A stretch of DNA of 64,000 bases from Polyangia bacterium (GTDB lineage Bacteria; Myxococcota_A; Polyangia; Nannocystales; Nannocystaceae). Of the stretch, positions 54,186 to 63,767 are shown one piece after another. Every line of letters begins with the position of its first letter. The first letter of the stretch is position 1. The notes below the pieces were generated by a model that ran no database searches, was not told where the DNA came from, and saw nothing but the letters and a program-made list of their open reading frames with translations. Both the position numbers and the translations under genes were made by a program. Location of the stretch: positions 62,001 through 126,000 of the forward strand of contig JAUIFF010000017.1 in the NCBI GenBank assembly GCA_030429545.1, in the 5' to 3' direction.

Positions 54186-55427
54186 CTAGCCGGCGATTTC
54201 AAACACCGTGATCTTGTTGGGCTCGGGGAACATCGCAACCGCGAGCACCCCCGGCTCATGCGGCGAAAAGGCAGCCGTGACCGTCGCGCTCATCGTCCGG
54301 GGAATGACTTCGAGGCTCGCCCGGCGCCCGGTGGCGAGTTCAACGACCTGGGGTGCTAAGCCGTCGCGATAAAAAAACAAATACCGCTGGTCGGGCGACA
54401 ACTCGATAAATGAGCCCAGGGTCATCACCCACACTGAGTGGGTCGCGTCGAACGCAGCTTCGGACCGGACGCGACCGGCGTTGTCGAGCAACTGCACGGT
54501 ACACAGCCCCGGTTGGCAGTACTCGACCAACTTGCCGTCGCCAACGATATGTGCCTGTACAATGGGTGCGCCAGCCAGCTCAGCTGCGATCTGCACCGGC
54601 TCGCTCCGACCAATGGCCCCCTGCCCTGGGTAGGTCCATTGCATCCACTGTTTGCCCACCGGGTACAACATTTGGTCGTGCTGCAATGAGTAGCTGCGAT
54701 GCCCGCGGTTGTTGAGCACCTGTACAACCTTGCCGGTTTGCGGGTCGACTAGTTCGAGCGCGGCCAAGAACTGGGCGTGGACAATGTACTTGCAATCATC
54801 CGTCCACCCGACCAGCGACCCCATACTGCCCTTGTAGGTGTTGCGTTGGCGGATTTTGTCACCCGCACGGGTAAACACCGCCACCTTGCCGCTGTAAGTT
54901 TCGGCGGCAATGGTCCCGTCGTTACAGGCGATGACATGGTCGACATCCTTGCCCTGGCGGCGCGAGACAAACACTTCTCGCCCGTTGCGAATATCATGTA
55001 CATGCACGCGATCGTCGTTGCCACCACTGGCTATTAGCTGGCTGTCTGGCCCGACAAACGCCAGGGTACCGACCGAGCCGTGGGTGTCGTTGCCCGAGGT
55101 CTTCGCGCGTTCGGGGTGGGCCTTGATGACCTGCCGCGGCCGCACAGTCAGCGGCTCGCTGGCGGCAGTTGGCAGCCGCGGAACATCCGAAGCTGAGGGC
55201 TCAACCGCGAGTTGAGGTTGTTGAGGTTGTTGTTGCTCGGCCTGGGTCGGCTCCAAGGTCGGCGCAGGCCCCGGGTCGGCACGCTCGACATAGGTGGGGC
55301 CAGGCTGTTGCCCGGGTGTTGTTGGTTGCGGGGTTTGGCTGCACCCAAACACGAGCCCCGCCAGTACCCAGTTGGTGTAGCGCGCAACATTGCGACTCGC
55401 TCGGTGGTTTGCTCGTGCACCCGTCAT
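54186..55427 (-). CDS. WD40-like beta-propeller lipoprotein
   Basis: A 413-residue lipoprotein: lipobox LVFGC, a Pro/Gln/Glu-rich linker (about 30-95, including EQQQPQQPQL), then repeated propeller blades such as GSVGTLAFVGPDSQLIASGGNDDRVHVHDIRNG, and further blades with ...SPDQRYLFFYRDG and SPHEPGVLAVAMFPEPNKITVFEI. The blades lack most canonical GH/WD signatures, so the number (probably 6-7) is estimated. It may be a periplasmic or surface scaffold. Start ATG 55427. A palindrome copy lies at 54997-55006. It converges with DUF1554 copy 4 and diverges from the RCC1 gene. Confidence 0.76.
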   Translation of the reverse strand: MTGARANHRASRNVARYTNWVLAGLVFGCSQTPQPTTPGQQPGPTYVERADPGPAPTLEPTQAEQQQPQQPQLAVEPSASDVPRLPTAASEPLTVRPRQVIKAHPERAKTSGNDTHGSVGTLAFVGPDSQLIASGGNDDRVHVHDIRNGREVFVSRRQGKDVDHVIACNDGTIAAETYSGKVAVFTRAGDKIRQRNTYKGSMGSLVGWTDDCKYIVHAQFLAALELVDPQTGKVVQVLNNRGHRSYSLQHDQMLYPVGKQWMQWTYPGQGAIGRSEPVQIAAELAGAPIVQAHIVGDGKLVEYCQPGLCTVQLLDNAGRVRSEAAFDATHSVWVMTLGSFIELSPDQRYLFFYRDGLAPQVVELATGRRASLEVIPRTMSATVTAAFSPHEPGVLAVAMFPEPNKITVFEIAG

Positions 55428-55631
55428 TGGCAAGACCGTCGCCCGCCGGCGGCAACAGGTCAAGCGTTCGTGTCGGTGGTCGTTATCGGCACCTGGCCGC
55501 TGGCTTGTGATCGACGTGTGCATGTCCGCTCCCGATTGTTGGTGCGCTGCGCCTACGCCCCAAAACCCCGGGAGTATTCGCCAGCGAGCCCGTTTGCCTT
55601 GGTCCCCACGTCCTCGCAATACTAGCGCCCC

Positions 55632-57986
55632 ATGGCCCGTGCCCAACTCAGCTACACATCCCTGCTCGCCGCCCTCGTTCTTGTCGGCGCGGGATGTCGC
55701 CGCGGCTCCACCCAACCGGAGGCGAGCGCCCCCCTGGCACCAACCACGCAACCGTCCGAACGTGGGACCAACACCGGGACTGCAGCCACCGGTGGGGCTA
55801 CGCGGATCAAGCAAGTTGCCCTCGGCGACGCCCACAGCTGTGTACTGATGGCTGACCAGCGGGTGTTGTGTTGGGGTGACAACACCCTCGGTCAACTCGG
55901 TGATCATACAAAGACATCGCGGTCGACCCCGGCCGTTGCCCTGGTTGCCGACGAGCTCGGCTCGCGCAACCTGATGTCGCTGACGGCCGGCGGCAACCGG
56001 ACCTGCGTGGTGGCGGGGGATACCCGCGAACGCCTGTGCTGGGGCGATGTCCCCGGTGGAGTCACACGCGACACCATGCCGTTTCCCGAGCTCGCCAACG
56101 AACCCAACTCGCCGCAGCCACTATTGCGCGCCGAGCTCGGTCCCAGTTGGATCTGCGGGATCCGGGACCAATCGGAGGCTGTCTGCCGGCCCGACTTTGA
56201 ACGCGGAAAACCCACGCTGGTCGTCAAGCCCACGGGCTATGCCGCCGAGATGTCGCTGGCGGTTGGCAAATCACATGCATGCGCAACAAAATCGGGTGTG
56301 GTTGAGTGTTGGGGCGACAACAGCCACGGCCAGCTCGGCGATGGCACCCGGCAAAGTCGAACGTCGGGTAAACCGGCCCGGGCCCTCCACATTGTCGACG
56401 GCGAGCGGGTTTTGGCCGGGGACCACCACAGCTGCGTCATCACCAAAAACCACCGTGAACTCGGCTGTTGGGGGCAAAATCGGTTTGGCCAACTCGGCTC
56501 GCCCGGAGCCAAGGACCGCGCCAGTGTCGTCGCCCTTGCGGGGCTCGAGCCAGTCGCCGATGCCAGTGCTGGTGGAGTCCATACGTGCGCTGTTCGCAGT
56601 CAAAAAACCGGCCCTGAGGTGCACTGCTGGGGTCGCTGGGACATCAGCGAACCATGCCTCGCGGCGGCCGTCGAGCCCACCGCAGACGCCGAATATGTCG
56701 ACCTCGCGGCCAGCTCCAACCTGTGCTTTGCCACCCGCGGTGGCTTGGTCGTCTGCTCGGGCACCCGCTACAACGGTCCGGTCACAGGTCGTCCGCCGCC
56801 CCGCCCAGGGCCGTTTTTGGTGATCCCGGGCGTGCACGGTGCGGTCGAGCTCGATGCCGGCCTCGACCATGTATGCGCACGTACTTCGAACGGGCAGGTT
56901 GCCTGTTGGGGTGACAACAAACGCGGGCAGCTCGGTGTGGCGGGCAAGAAGCAATCGAACGATGCCGTGTTCCCGGCCGTCAGCGAGATCCTCCAGCTCG
57001 CCGCCGGCGAATCACATACATGCATACGCAATAAATCTGGCGAAGTCTATTGCTGGGGGGACAACGGCTGGGGTCAGCTCGGGCACACCGGTACCCGGTT
57101 TCGCGCCGAGCCCACCCGTGTTGAGGGCCTCGGCCCGGTCGTCGAGCTCTCGGCCGGCGGCGACAAAACCTGCGTGGTCGAGCAATCCAGAGCCGTCAAG
57201 TGCTGGGGCTACGGCCCACTTGGAGATGGCACAGAGGACAGCTCACCCAAGCCCGTGGGCGTGCGGATCAAGGCCGATATCGCCGACCTCGAAGTTGGCG
57301 ACTACCACATCTGTGGGCGAACAACCGCCGGTGCACTGATGTGTTGGGGCAGTAACTACATGGGAGAGCTCGGGCTCGGCAATCGCCGCGACCGCAACCT
57401 CCCCACCCAAGTGCCGGGTGTGCGCAACCCACAATCTGTCATGACCGCGGTCTACCGCACCTGTACGGTCGATCGAAATGGCGGCGCCCGGTGTACCGGT
57501 ACCAATGTCTCCGGCCAACTCGGTGATGGTACACGTAAAACCCGGACAACGCTGACACCAGTCAGGGCCACCACCGCGCCAACAGCTAAACTCGCCGGGG
57601 GTATTCGCTACACCTGCTCGCTGACCACAACCGGTAAGGCGCAGTGTTGGGGGCAGGTCCCCGGCCTCGGCGATGTCGGCCTCAAGGCCAAACCCATCCC
57701 CGACCCAACCGTGCATATTTCCGACTACCTGGCGACCCTCAAACCTGCCCCGACAGCCACCCAACCTGTGAGCTGTGGCGAGCAACCCGTGACACGAGCG
57801 ATCGACTCTGGTGCGCTGGCCAGGCTCCCGCCAAACACCGCGGTCGAGCTGCACTCCGGTCGCAATCACGACTGCTTTATCAAAAACGCCAACGAGCTTT
57901 ATTGCTGGGGTCGCAACGATCGCGGCCAACTCGGCGATGGCAGCCAAAAATTTCGAGCGGTCCCCCACCAGGTCCCGCTCAAATAA
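55632..57986 (+). CDS. RCC1-repeat lipoprotein
   Basis: A 784-residue lipoprotein: lipobox VGAGC (Cys22), a short Pro/Thr linker, and about ten RCC1-type repeats, each with HSCVL...VLCWGDNxxGQLGDG (for example WGDNTLGQLGDHT, WGDNSHGQLGDGT, WGDNKRGQLGVAG, WGSNYMGELGLGN). Paired Cys in each repeat suggest disulfides in the periplasm. Such large RCC1 proteins are common in the myxobacterial exoproteome but their partner is unknown. ATG 55632 is clear. The gene diverges from the WD40 lipoprotein, about 200 bases apart. Confidence 0.85.
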   Translation: MARAQLSYTSLLAALVLVGAGCRRGSTQPEASAPLAPTTQPSERGTNTGTAATGGATRIKQVALGDAHSCVLMADQRVLCWGDNTLGQLGDHTKTSRSTPAVALVADELGSRNLMSLTAGGNRTCVVAGDTRERLCWGDVPGGVTRDTMPFPELANEPNSPQPLLRAELGPSWICGIRDQSEAVCRPDFERGKPTLVVKPTGYAAEMSLAVGKSHACATKSGVVECWGDNSHGQLGDGTRQSRTSGKPARALHIVDGERVLAGDHHSCVITKNHRELGCWGQNRFGQLGSPGAKDRASVVALAGLEPVADASAGGVHTCAVRSQKTGPEVHCWGRWDISEPCLAAAVEPTADAEYVDLAASSNLCFATRGGLVVCSGTRYNGPVTGRPPPRPGPFLVIPGVHGAVELDAGLDHVCARTSNGQVACWGDNKRGQLGVAGKKQSNDAVFPAVSEILQLAAGESHTCIRNKSGEVYCWGDNGWGQLGHTGTRFRAEPTRVEGLGPVVELSAGGDKTCVVEQSRAVKCWGYGPLGDGTEDSSPKPVGVRIKADIADLEVGDYHICGRTTAGALMCWGSNYMGELGLGNRRDRNLPTQVPGVRNPQSVMTAVYRTCTVDRNGGARCTGTNVSGQLGDGTRKTRTTLTPVRATTAPTAKLAGGIRYTCSLTTTGKAQCWGQVPGLGDVGLKAKPIPDPTVHISDYLATLKPAPTATQPVSCGEQPVTRAIDSGALARLPPNTAVELHSGRNHDCFIKNANELYCWGRNDRGQLGDGSQKFRAVPHQVPLK

Positions 57987-58024
57987 ACACGCACGAACGT
58001 TTGTAGCTGCAAATAAAACCGCGA

Positions 58025-58813
58025 CTACATCCGCATCCCGCCGTTGACCCCGATCACCTGGCCAGTGATGTACGAGGCGGCAGGTGAGGCCAAAAACGCA
58101 ACTACCTCGGCGATCTCCTGGGCCTGTCCCACGCGTTTGAGTGGAATCTGGGCGAGTAATGCCTGCTCGGCATCGCCTTGGATGGCATCGGCTGTCATGT
58201 CGGTGGCGATAAACCCCGGTGCGACCGCATTCACGGTCACGCTGCGCGACGCAAACTCCCGTGCCAGCGACTTGGTGAGTCCCAGGATCGCCGCCTTGGT
58301 CGCGGCATACATCGCCTGGCCGGTATTGCCCTGCTCGCCGACAATGCTCGAAAGGTTGATGATCCGCCCCTTGTCCTTGGCCCGCAACAGCAGCCGCGAA
58401 GCCGCCTTGCTGCAGGCAAACGTCCCACGGACATTGACATCGAGCAGGCGTTGCAAGTCCTCGACCTTGGCCCGCATCAACAGGGCATCGATCGAAATAC
58501 CGGCGTTATTGACCAAGATGTCGAGCCCGCCGTGTTGTTTTTTGATCCCGGCAAAGGCCGTGTTGACGGCTTCGGTATCGGCGACATCAAAGCCCAACAC
58601 ATGGGCCTGCCCACCGGCGGCAACGATCGCCTCGCGCACCTCTTGGGCCGCGGTTTCGTTGCGAGCGTAGTTGATGAGCACCGTCGCCCCACGGGCGGCC
58701 AGCGTCTGGGCAATCGCCCGCCCGATCCCCCGCGAGCCACCGGTGACCAGGGCAACACGGCCGGAGAGGTTCAAAGAAGCAGGTAGGACAGGATTTGAGG
58801 TTTCAGACTGCAT
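58025..58813 (-). CDS. fabG: 3-oxoacyl-ACP reductase FabG-like SDR
   Basis: A 262-residue classical SDR with the NADP(H) motif TGGSRGIG (24-31), N103-N104-A-G (VNNAG), and the catalytic S156-Y169-K173 (INLSSIVGEQGNTGQAMYAATK). The C-terminal ...SYITGQVIGVNGGM is the FabG hallmark. It should reduce 3-oxoacyl-ACP in fatty acid synthesis. There is no other fab gene adjacent, so it may be a stand-alone or accessory copy. Start ATG 58813; an N-terminal tail of about 15 residues exceeds E. coli FabG. A palindrome copy lies just downstream (58002-58011). Confidence 0.9.
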   Translation of the reverse strand: MQSETSNPVLPASLNLSGRVALVTGGSRGIGRAIAQTLAARGATVLINYARNETAAQEVREAIVAAGGQAHVLGFDVADTEAVNTAFAGIKKQHGGLDILVNNAGISIDALLMRAKVEDLQRLLDVNVRGTFACSKAASRLLLRAKDKGRIINLSSIVGEQGNTGQAMYAATKAAILGLTKSLAREFASRSVTVNAVAPGFIATDMTADAIQGDAEQALLAQIPLKRVGQAQEIAEVVAFLASPAASYITGQVIGVNGGMRM

Positions 58814-59093
58814 GGCGAGCTTTCGCGGCTATCTACCACACGCCACCGCTGTTCGGGCCTGTGCGTGAGGATTGCCGGGCCCGAGTGCGGGTGAGCTTGC
58901 AACATCGCAGTCGACATAAGGGACCGCCAGCGACCACGAACACCGTGCGCAGTCGCCAGTGTCGGACCCCTGTTCACCATGCTCCTACGCCCAACCACGC
59001 CGCGACTTGGGGTCTATTGTCCACACCCTTGTGTATGCACCGATCGTGGGTTGCCGTTGCCCACCTCGCCCGTTTGCAGGCATGATTGCAGCC

Positions 59094-60236
59094 ATGAAGA
59101 TGGACTCGATAAAAGCTGGATTAGCCTGCCTCGCATTTAGCCTCCCGGTGTTGACGTGTTCGGGATGCACCTCGGAAGACGGGACAAACTCAACTGCTGG
59201 AGAGGTCACCGGTACCACCACCACGGCGACCGCAACCGAGACGACAGCCGGTCCGACGAGCGACGGCACCGACACCGAGCAAACCGGCACCATGGGTGAC
59301 GGTGATGGCGACGGCGACGGCGACGGCGACGGTGATGGCGACGGCGACGGTGATGGCGACGGCGATGGTGATGGCGACGGCGATGGTGATGGCGACGGCG
59401 ATGGCGACGGCGACGGCGACGGCGACGGCGATGGCGACGGTGATGGTGACGGCGATGGCGACGGCGACGGCGATGGAGATGGTGATGGCGACGGCGACGG
59501 CGACGGCGACGGCGATGGCGATGGCGACATGCCGGCGACCGAAATCGAAATCGTCATTACTGCCGACAATGCCTACGGCTTTGGCTACGGCACCGAGACC
59601 AATCTCGACCAGTACTACGGCGGTGTCGAAAACAACACAGCCGGTCAGATCTTCAACTGCAATGGCGGGCCCGAAACCTACAACATCCCCGCCGAGGAGG
59701 CCGAAAACACCACTCACCTCTACATCATTGGCTACGCCGATTCGGCAGTTACCCAGGGTGTACTCGGCCGTTTTCGCCGCGACGGCGGACTCGAGGGTTT
59801 TGGCGAGACCGTATTTACCGGGCACGCGGGTTGGGAAGTCTGTGCCACGGGCGTCAACTACAGCCCTGGCAGCAACGGCCCCACGCTCGATGTGATCAAC
59901 CAGCAGATTCTCGCCTGCAACGACGGCCAAAACATGGACCCCAACACAACCTCCATGGGTTGGGTCGACGATGTCGGCACCGAGTTTGGCGCGGTCGCAT
60001 TTGGCGAGGACAACACCACGCCCTACAACGGCGGCCCCCAACCCGGCAACGAGTTCCCACTTGTCTGTCCCAACGTCATGCCCGAGGAGGCCCGCTGGAT
60101 GTGGTTTAACTGGGATCCAATGAATGTCATGTGGCCCGAGCAAAGCCCGTTTTTGTGGCCGGGTGGCGGCCCCAACCCGGACCACCAGTTCCTGATCTTC
60201 CGGCTGGCAGCCGACCTCATTCCCCCGCCACAATAG
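59094..60236 (+). CDS. Lipoprotein with a (Asp-Gly)n stalk
   Basis: A 380-residue lipoprotein: signal peptide (MKMDSIKAGLACLAFSLPVLT), lipobox CSGC, a Thr-rich linker, then an uninterrupted (DG)n run of about 78 residues, and a C-terminal domain of about 230 residues with IEIVITADNAYGFGYGTETNLDQYYGG that I cannot assign to a family. Long (DG)n linkers are typical of secreted myxobacterial proteins; Asp-rich stalks may bind calcium. ATG 59094 is chosen; ATG 59082 (four residues earlier) is possible. A terminator-like hairpin follows. Confidence 0.8.
   Translation: MKMDSIKAGLACLAFSLPVLTCSGCTSEDGTNSTAGEVTGTTTTATATETTAGPTSDGTDTEQTGTMGDGDGDGDGDGDGDGDGDGDGDGDGDGDGDGDGDGDGDGDGDGDGDGDGDGDGDGDGDGDGDGDGDGDGDGDGDGDGDMPATEIEIVITADNAYGFGYGTETNLDQYYGGVENNTAGQIFNCNGGPETYNIPAEEAENTTHLYIIGYADSAVTQGVLGRFRRDGGLEGFGETVFTGHAGWEVCATGVNYSPGSNGPTLDVINQQILACNDGQNMDPNTTSMGWVDDVGTEFGAVAFGEDNTTPYNGGPQPGNEFPLVCPNVMPEEARWMWFNWDPMNVMWPEQSPFLWPGGGPNPDHQFLIFRLAADLIPPPQ
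59294..59527 (+). repeat. (GAY GGN)n coding repeat for a (Asp-Gly)n stalk
   Basis: A run of about 39 GAY-GGN units. Codons are mixed (GAC/GAT and GGC/GGT/GGA) in an irregular order rather than one repeated hexamer, so the protein repeat is long but the DNA is not a perfect microsatellite. The opposite strand reads as a Ser-Pro repeat and is not coding. Confidence 0.9.
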
Positions 60237-60256
60237 GCCGGCAACACGTTCGATAG

Positions 60257-60280
60257 GACCGGGCACAACGCCCGGTCTTT
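60257..60280 (+). terminator. Hairpin terminator after the (DG)n lipoprotein
   Basis: An 8-base-pair stem (GACCGGGC / GCCCGGTC) with a 5-base loop, followed by TTTGT, about 20 bases after the stop. The T-run is short, so it is probable but not certain. Confidence 0.55.
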
Positions 60281-60444
60281 GTATATCCATAGGAATATCA
60301 ACAGGCATATCCACCGGCATAGCCATAACCCCTGCCATAACCCTGCCATAGCCCCAGCTAGTTACCGTGCTAAAATTGTAACAGCATCTATTTCCCCGAG
60401 ACGTTCGCTCGCCACCGGCGAGTGTTGACTGGTATCCTGTGGCC

Positions 60445-61416
60445 ATGCCGCTGACCCGCCGCCAACTGTTCCCCGCCCCACTTGCCCTCGCCCTCGCCGG
60501 CTGTGGTGCAAGCTCGAACAAACCGGCAGCACGCGGCCGGGGGACAGCCGACGCCCCGTGGCGAATCGGCATGAGCCAATGCAACCTAGGCGAGCCGTGG
60601 CGGGTGCAGATGAATCGCGACCTCACTGCTGCCGCTGCCGCCCATCCCAACATCGAGTTGATCGCCAAGGACGCGCAAAACAACTCGCTCACCCAACGTG
60701 CTCATGTCGAAGAATTTGGCCAACAGGGTGTCGACCTACTGATTATCAGCCCCAAGGAGTCAGCCCCACTCACCCGTCCCGTCGCCCAACTATACAAGGC
60801 CGGGACCCCGGTGATCGTGCTCGACCGCGCTGTCCAAGGTGATGCCTATACAACTTTTATTGGGGCCGACAACCGTAAAATTGGCGAGGCTGCGGGCAAA
60901 TGGTGTGCCAACATCCTCGGGGGCTCGGGCAAAATCGTCGAGCTCCAGGGCCTGATGACCTCCACCCCCGGACAACAGCGCCACGAGGGCTTTCGCGCCG
61001 GCCTTGCGCTCGCGGCCCATCCCGAACTCGAAGTTGTGTTTGTCGCCGATATGCAGTGGCTAGAGCCCAATGCCCGGCGTGAGATGGAATCGGCCCTCGC
61101 CACCCAACCACAAGTCGACCTGGTGTTTGCCCACAATGACCCCGGAGCCCACGGAGCCTACCTCGCGGCAAAAGCCGCGGGCCGGGAGCAGGACATCCGG
61201 TTTGTCGGCGTCGATGCCCTGCCCCACGAGGGCGTTGCCTATGTTCGTGAGGGCCTGCTCGACGCGACCTTTGCCTACCCCACCGGGGGTGCCGAGACCA
61301 TTGCAACTGCAATTAAAATCCTCAAGGGCGAACAGGTTCCCAAGCACATTGACCTCGCCACCAAGCTGTTTACCCGCGACAATGTCGATGCGGGTGGTGA
61401 GGCCCTCGGAGCTTAA
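60445..61416 (+). CDS. Sugar-binding-protein-like lipoprotein (RbsB/periplasmic-binding family)
   Basis: A 323-residue lipoprotein (lipobox LAGC, Cys20) with the two-lobed periplasmic-binding fold of the ribose/galactose type: IGMSQCNLGEPWRVQMNRDL, QGVDLLIISPKES, GTPVIVLDRAV, STPGQQRHEGFRAGLA, VDLVFAHNDPGAHGAYLAAKAAGREQDIRFVGVDA and a final LLDATFAYPTGGAETIATAI. No ABC permease or ATPase gene is adjacent, so the import partner, or a sensory role, is unknown. The start could be GTG 60439 or ATG 60445; I use the ATG. A palindrome copy lies at 61302-61311. Confidence 0.87.
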   Translation: MPLTRRQLFPAPLALALAGCGASSNKPAARGRGTADAPWRIGMSQCNLGEPWRVQMNRDLTAAAAAHPNIELIAKDAQNNSLTQRAHVEEFGQQGVDLLIISPKESAPLTRPVAQLYKAGTPVIVLDRAVQGDAYTTFIGADNRKIGEAAGKWCANILGGSGKIVELQGLMTSTPGQQRHEGFRAGLALAAHPELEVVFVADMQWLEPNARREMESALATQPQVDLVFAHNDPGAHGAYLAAKAAGREQDIRFVGVDALPHEGVAYVREGLLDATFAYPTGGAETIATAIKILKGEQVPKHIDLATKLFTRDNVDAGGEALGA

Positions 61417-61417
61417 C

Positions 61418-61453
61418 GAAAAAACCGACCTCGATGTTCGAGGTCGGTTTTTC
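61418..61453. terminator. Bidirectional Rho-independent terminator
   Basis: A-rich run, then an 11-base-pair perfect stem (ACCGACCTCGA / TCGAGGTCGGT) with a TGT loop, then TTTTT. It serves the plus-strand binding-protein gene directly (first base after its stop is 61417) and, by symmetry of the A- and T-runs, the minus-strand maeB gene that ends at 61482. Confidence 0.88.
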
Positions 61454-61481
61454 ATGTAACTGCATATAGTGTTTGCCAGGC

Positions 61482-63767
61482 TCAGGCCCGCGGGGTCTGT
61501 TGCTGGGCCGTCACCACCGTCAGCGCTGTCATATGGACAATATTGTCGACCGAACAATCGCGTTCGAGCACGGTAACAGGTTGCTTCATCCCCAACAGCA
61601 CGGGCCCTACCGCCGGGATCGAGCCGAGTTCGCGCATGAGCTTGTAGGCGACATTGCCGGCCTCTAGGTTGGGAAAGATCAGCACATTGGCCGGCCCGGT
61701 GAGTCGGGTGCTCGGCATCAGTCGGCATTGCAACTCGTAGTTGACCGCCAGGTTGGCCTGCATCTCGCCCTCGGCCTCGATGTCCGGACGCCGCGACCGC
61801 AAAATCTCGACCGCATCGGCCACACACTTTGCCCGCTTGTCGCGGACCGAACCAAAGTTGCTGTAGCTCAACATCGCCACCCGCGGCTCCACACCAAACG
61901 TCTGGGCCGCATCTGCCAGCATCTCGGCGATGTCTGCCAGCGCTTCGCTGCTGATCTCCGTGTTGACGGTTGTATCACCAAAGAACAACAGGCCACGGCG
62001 GTGGAGCATGAGGTACATGCCCGCTGTCCGGCGAATCCCGTCGCGCAGGCCGATCACCTGTAGTGCCGGGCGCACGGTCTCGCGGTAGCTCTCGTTGATC
62101 CCCGCAACGATGCCATCGGCCCGCCGTTCGGCGACCATCATCATGCCAAAGTAGTTGGCGTTGCGCATAAGTGTACGCGCAACTTTTTGATCGACACCCT
62201 TGCGTTCACGACGTCGCCACAGGCGGTTGCTGTACTCGGCCAGCATCTCATCGGTTTTGGGGTTGACGATCTCGAGACTGTCGGGGTCGAGGTCGATCTC
62301 GTGTTCGGCAATCACTGCGCGGATCTTTTCGGGGTTGCCGAGCAGGACCGGGGTCGCTATCCGCTCGTCGAGCAAGATGACGCAAGCCGCCAAAATCCGC
62401 GGGTCTTCGCCCTCGGGAAACACAATCCGCCGGGGATCGGCCGCCGCCCGCCGGACAAATTTACGCATCACCGCCGTCGACCCACCGAGCAGGGTCCGCA
62501 GGCTTTCGCGGTAGGCCGGGATATCGACTTCGATGCGAGCGACCCCCGTTTCCATGGCCGCCTTGGCCACCGCGGGTGCAACCCAGTGGAGCACACGCGC
62601 GTCAAACGGCTTGGGGATGATGTAGTCGGGGCCGTAGTTGAAAACCTCGCCGTAGGCCGCGTTGACAGCCTGGGGCACATCCCGGCGCGCAAGCTCTGCA
62701 AGCGCGTGGGCGGCCGCGATTTTCATGGGCTCGTTGATGTGGGTTGCACGTACATCGAGTGCACCGCGGAAAATAAACGGAAACCCGAGGACGTTGTTGA
62801 CCTGGTTGTTAAAGTCGCTGCGACCCGTGGCGACAATCGCATCGGGCCGGGCCTCGCGGGCGACGTTGTAGTCGATCTCCGGCTCGGGGTTGGCCAGGGC
62901 AAAGATGATCGGCTTATCGCCCATCGACTTAACCATTTCAGGACTGACCAGGCCACCGCGAGAAAGCCCCAAAAACACATCGGCACCGACCAACGCATCG
63001 GCCAGGGTACGACGATCGGTTTCGCGGGCGTACTGCTGTTTGAGCGGATTGTTGGACAGGTCGCGGCCCGTGTGCAGCACCCCCTTGGAGTCGCACATCA
63101 ACACATTTTCGGGTTTGAGCCCGAGGCTCACATAAAACCGTGTACATGCAATCGCAGAAGCACCAGCCCCACTCACCACCAGGGTGAGGTTTTCAATTTT
63201 CTTGCCCTGCAGCTCTGCAGCGTTGATCAGGGCAGCCCCACTGATAATTGCGGTCCCGTGCTGATCGTCATGGAACACCGGGATCGCCATGCGTTTGCGC
63301 AGCTGCTCCTCGATGTAGAAGCACTCGGGCGCCTTGATGTCCTCGAGGTTGATCCCCCCAAACGTCGGCTCTAAGGCCGCGACCGCATCGATAAACTTGT
63401 CAGGATCGCGGCAGTCGAGCTCGAGGTCAAAGACATCAATGTCGGCAAACTTTTTAAACAGGACCCCCTTGCCCTCCATCACCGGCTTACTCGCCAGCGG
63501 CCCGATGTCGCCGAGACCCAGCACCGCAGAGCCATCGGAGATCACCGCCACCAGGTTGCCGCGTGCGGTATATGCATATACTTCGTTCGGCTCACGAAAG
63601 ATCTCCATACACGGATCGGCCACACCCGGGGAGTAGGCAAGCGACAGGTCGCGCTGACTCGTCAGCGGCTTGGTCGGGACAACCTGGATTTTTCCAGGGC
63701 GCCCCATCCGGTGAAAATCGAGCGCATCCTTGCTGCGAATCCCGCGGTTTGGCCGATTGGTCTTCAT
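61482..63767 (-). CDS. maeB: NADP-dependent malic enzyme, MaeB type
   Basis: A 761-residue enzyme converting malate to pyruvate and CO2. The N-terminal malic-enzyme part (about 15-425) has SLAYSPGVADPC, KPVMEGKGVLFKKFADIDVFDLE, PVFHDDQHGTAIISGAALINA and the Rossmann motif VVSGAGASAIA. The C-terminal part (about 430-755) is the phosphotransacetylase-like regulatory domain typical of MaeB (RIVFPEGEDPRILAA..., NVLIFPNLEAGNVAYKLMRELG). The length is that of E. coli MaeB. Start ATG 63767 is used; a longer upstream frame has no family similarity. Two palindrome copies (62745 and 63141) are inside. Confidence 0.95.
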   Translation of the reverse strand: MKTNRPNRGIRSKDALDFHRMGRPGKIQVVPTKPLTSQRDLSLAYSPGVADPCMEIFREPNEVYAYTARGNLVAVISDGSAVLGLGDIGPLASKPVMEGKGVLFKKFADIDVFDLELDCRDPDKFIDAVAALEPTFGGINLEDIKAPECFYIEEQLRKRMAIPVFHDDQHGTAIISGAALINAAELQGKKIENLTLVVSGAGASAIACTRFYVSLGLKPENVLMCDSKGVLHTGRDLSNNPLKQQYARETDRRTLADALVGADVFLGLSRGGLVSPEMVKSMGDKPIIFALANPEPEIDYNVAREARPDAIVATGRSDFNNQVNNVLGFPFIFRGALDVRATHINEPMKIAAAHALAELARRDVPQAVNAAYGEVFNYGPDYIIPKPFDARVLHWVAPAVAKAAMETGVARIEVDIPAYRESLRTLLGGSTAVMRKFVRRAAADPRRIVFPEGEDPRILAACVILLDERIATPVLLGNPEKIRAVIAEHEIDLDPDSLEIVNPKTDEMLAEYSNRLWRRRERKGVDQKVARTLMRNANYFGMMMVAERRADGIVAGINESYRETVRPALQVIGLRDGIRRTAGMYLMLHRRGLLFFGDTTVNTEISSEALADIAEMLADAAQTFGVEPRVAMLSYSNFGSVRDKRAKCVADAVEILRSRRPDIEAEGEMQANLAVNYELQCRLMPSTRLTGPANVLIFPNLEAGNVAYKLMRELGSIPAVGPVLLGMKQPVTVLERDCSVDNIVHMTALTVVTAQQQTPRA

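Noticed and set aside
59190..60692. 500-codon open frame on the minus strand
   Set aside because: It includes a Val-Ala-Ile repeat that is only the reverse complement of the (DG)n stalk.
62187..63374. 395-codon open frame on the plus strand
   Set aside because: Antisense to maeB; no recognisable family and composition expected from a GC-rich reverse complement.
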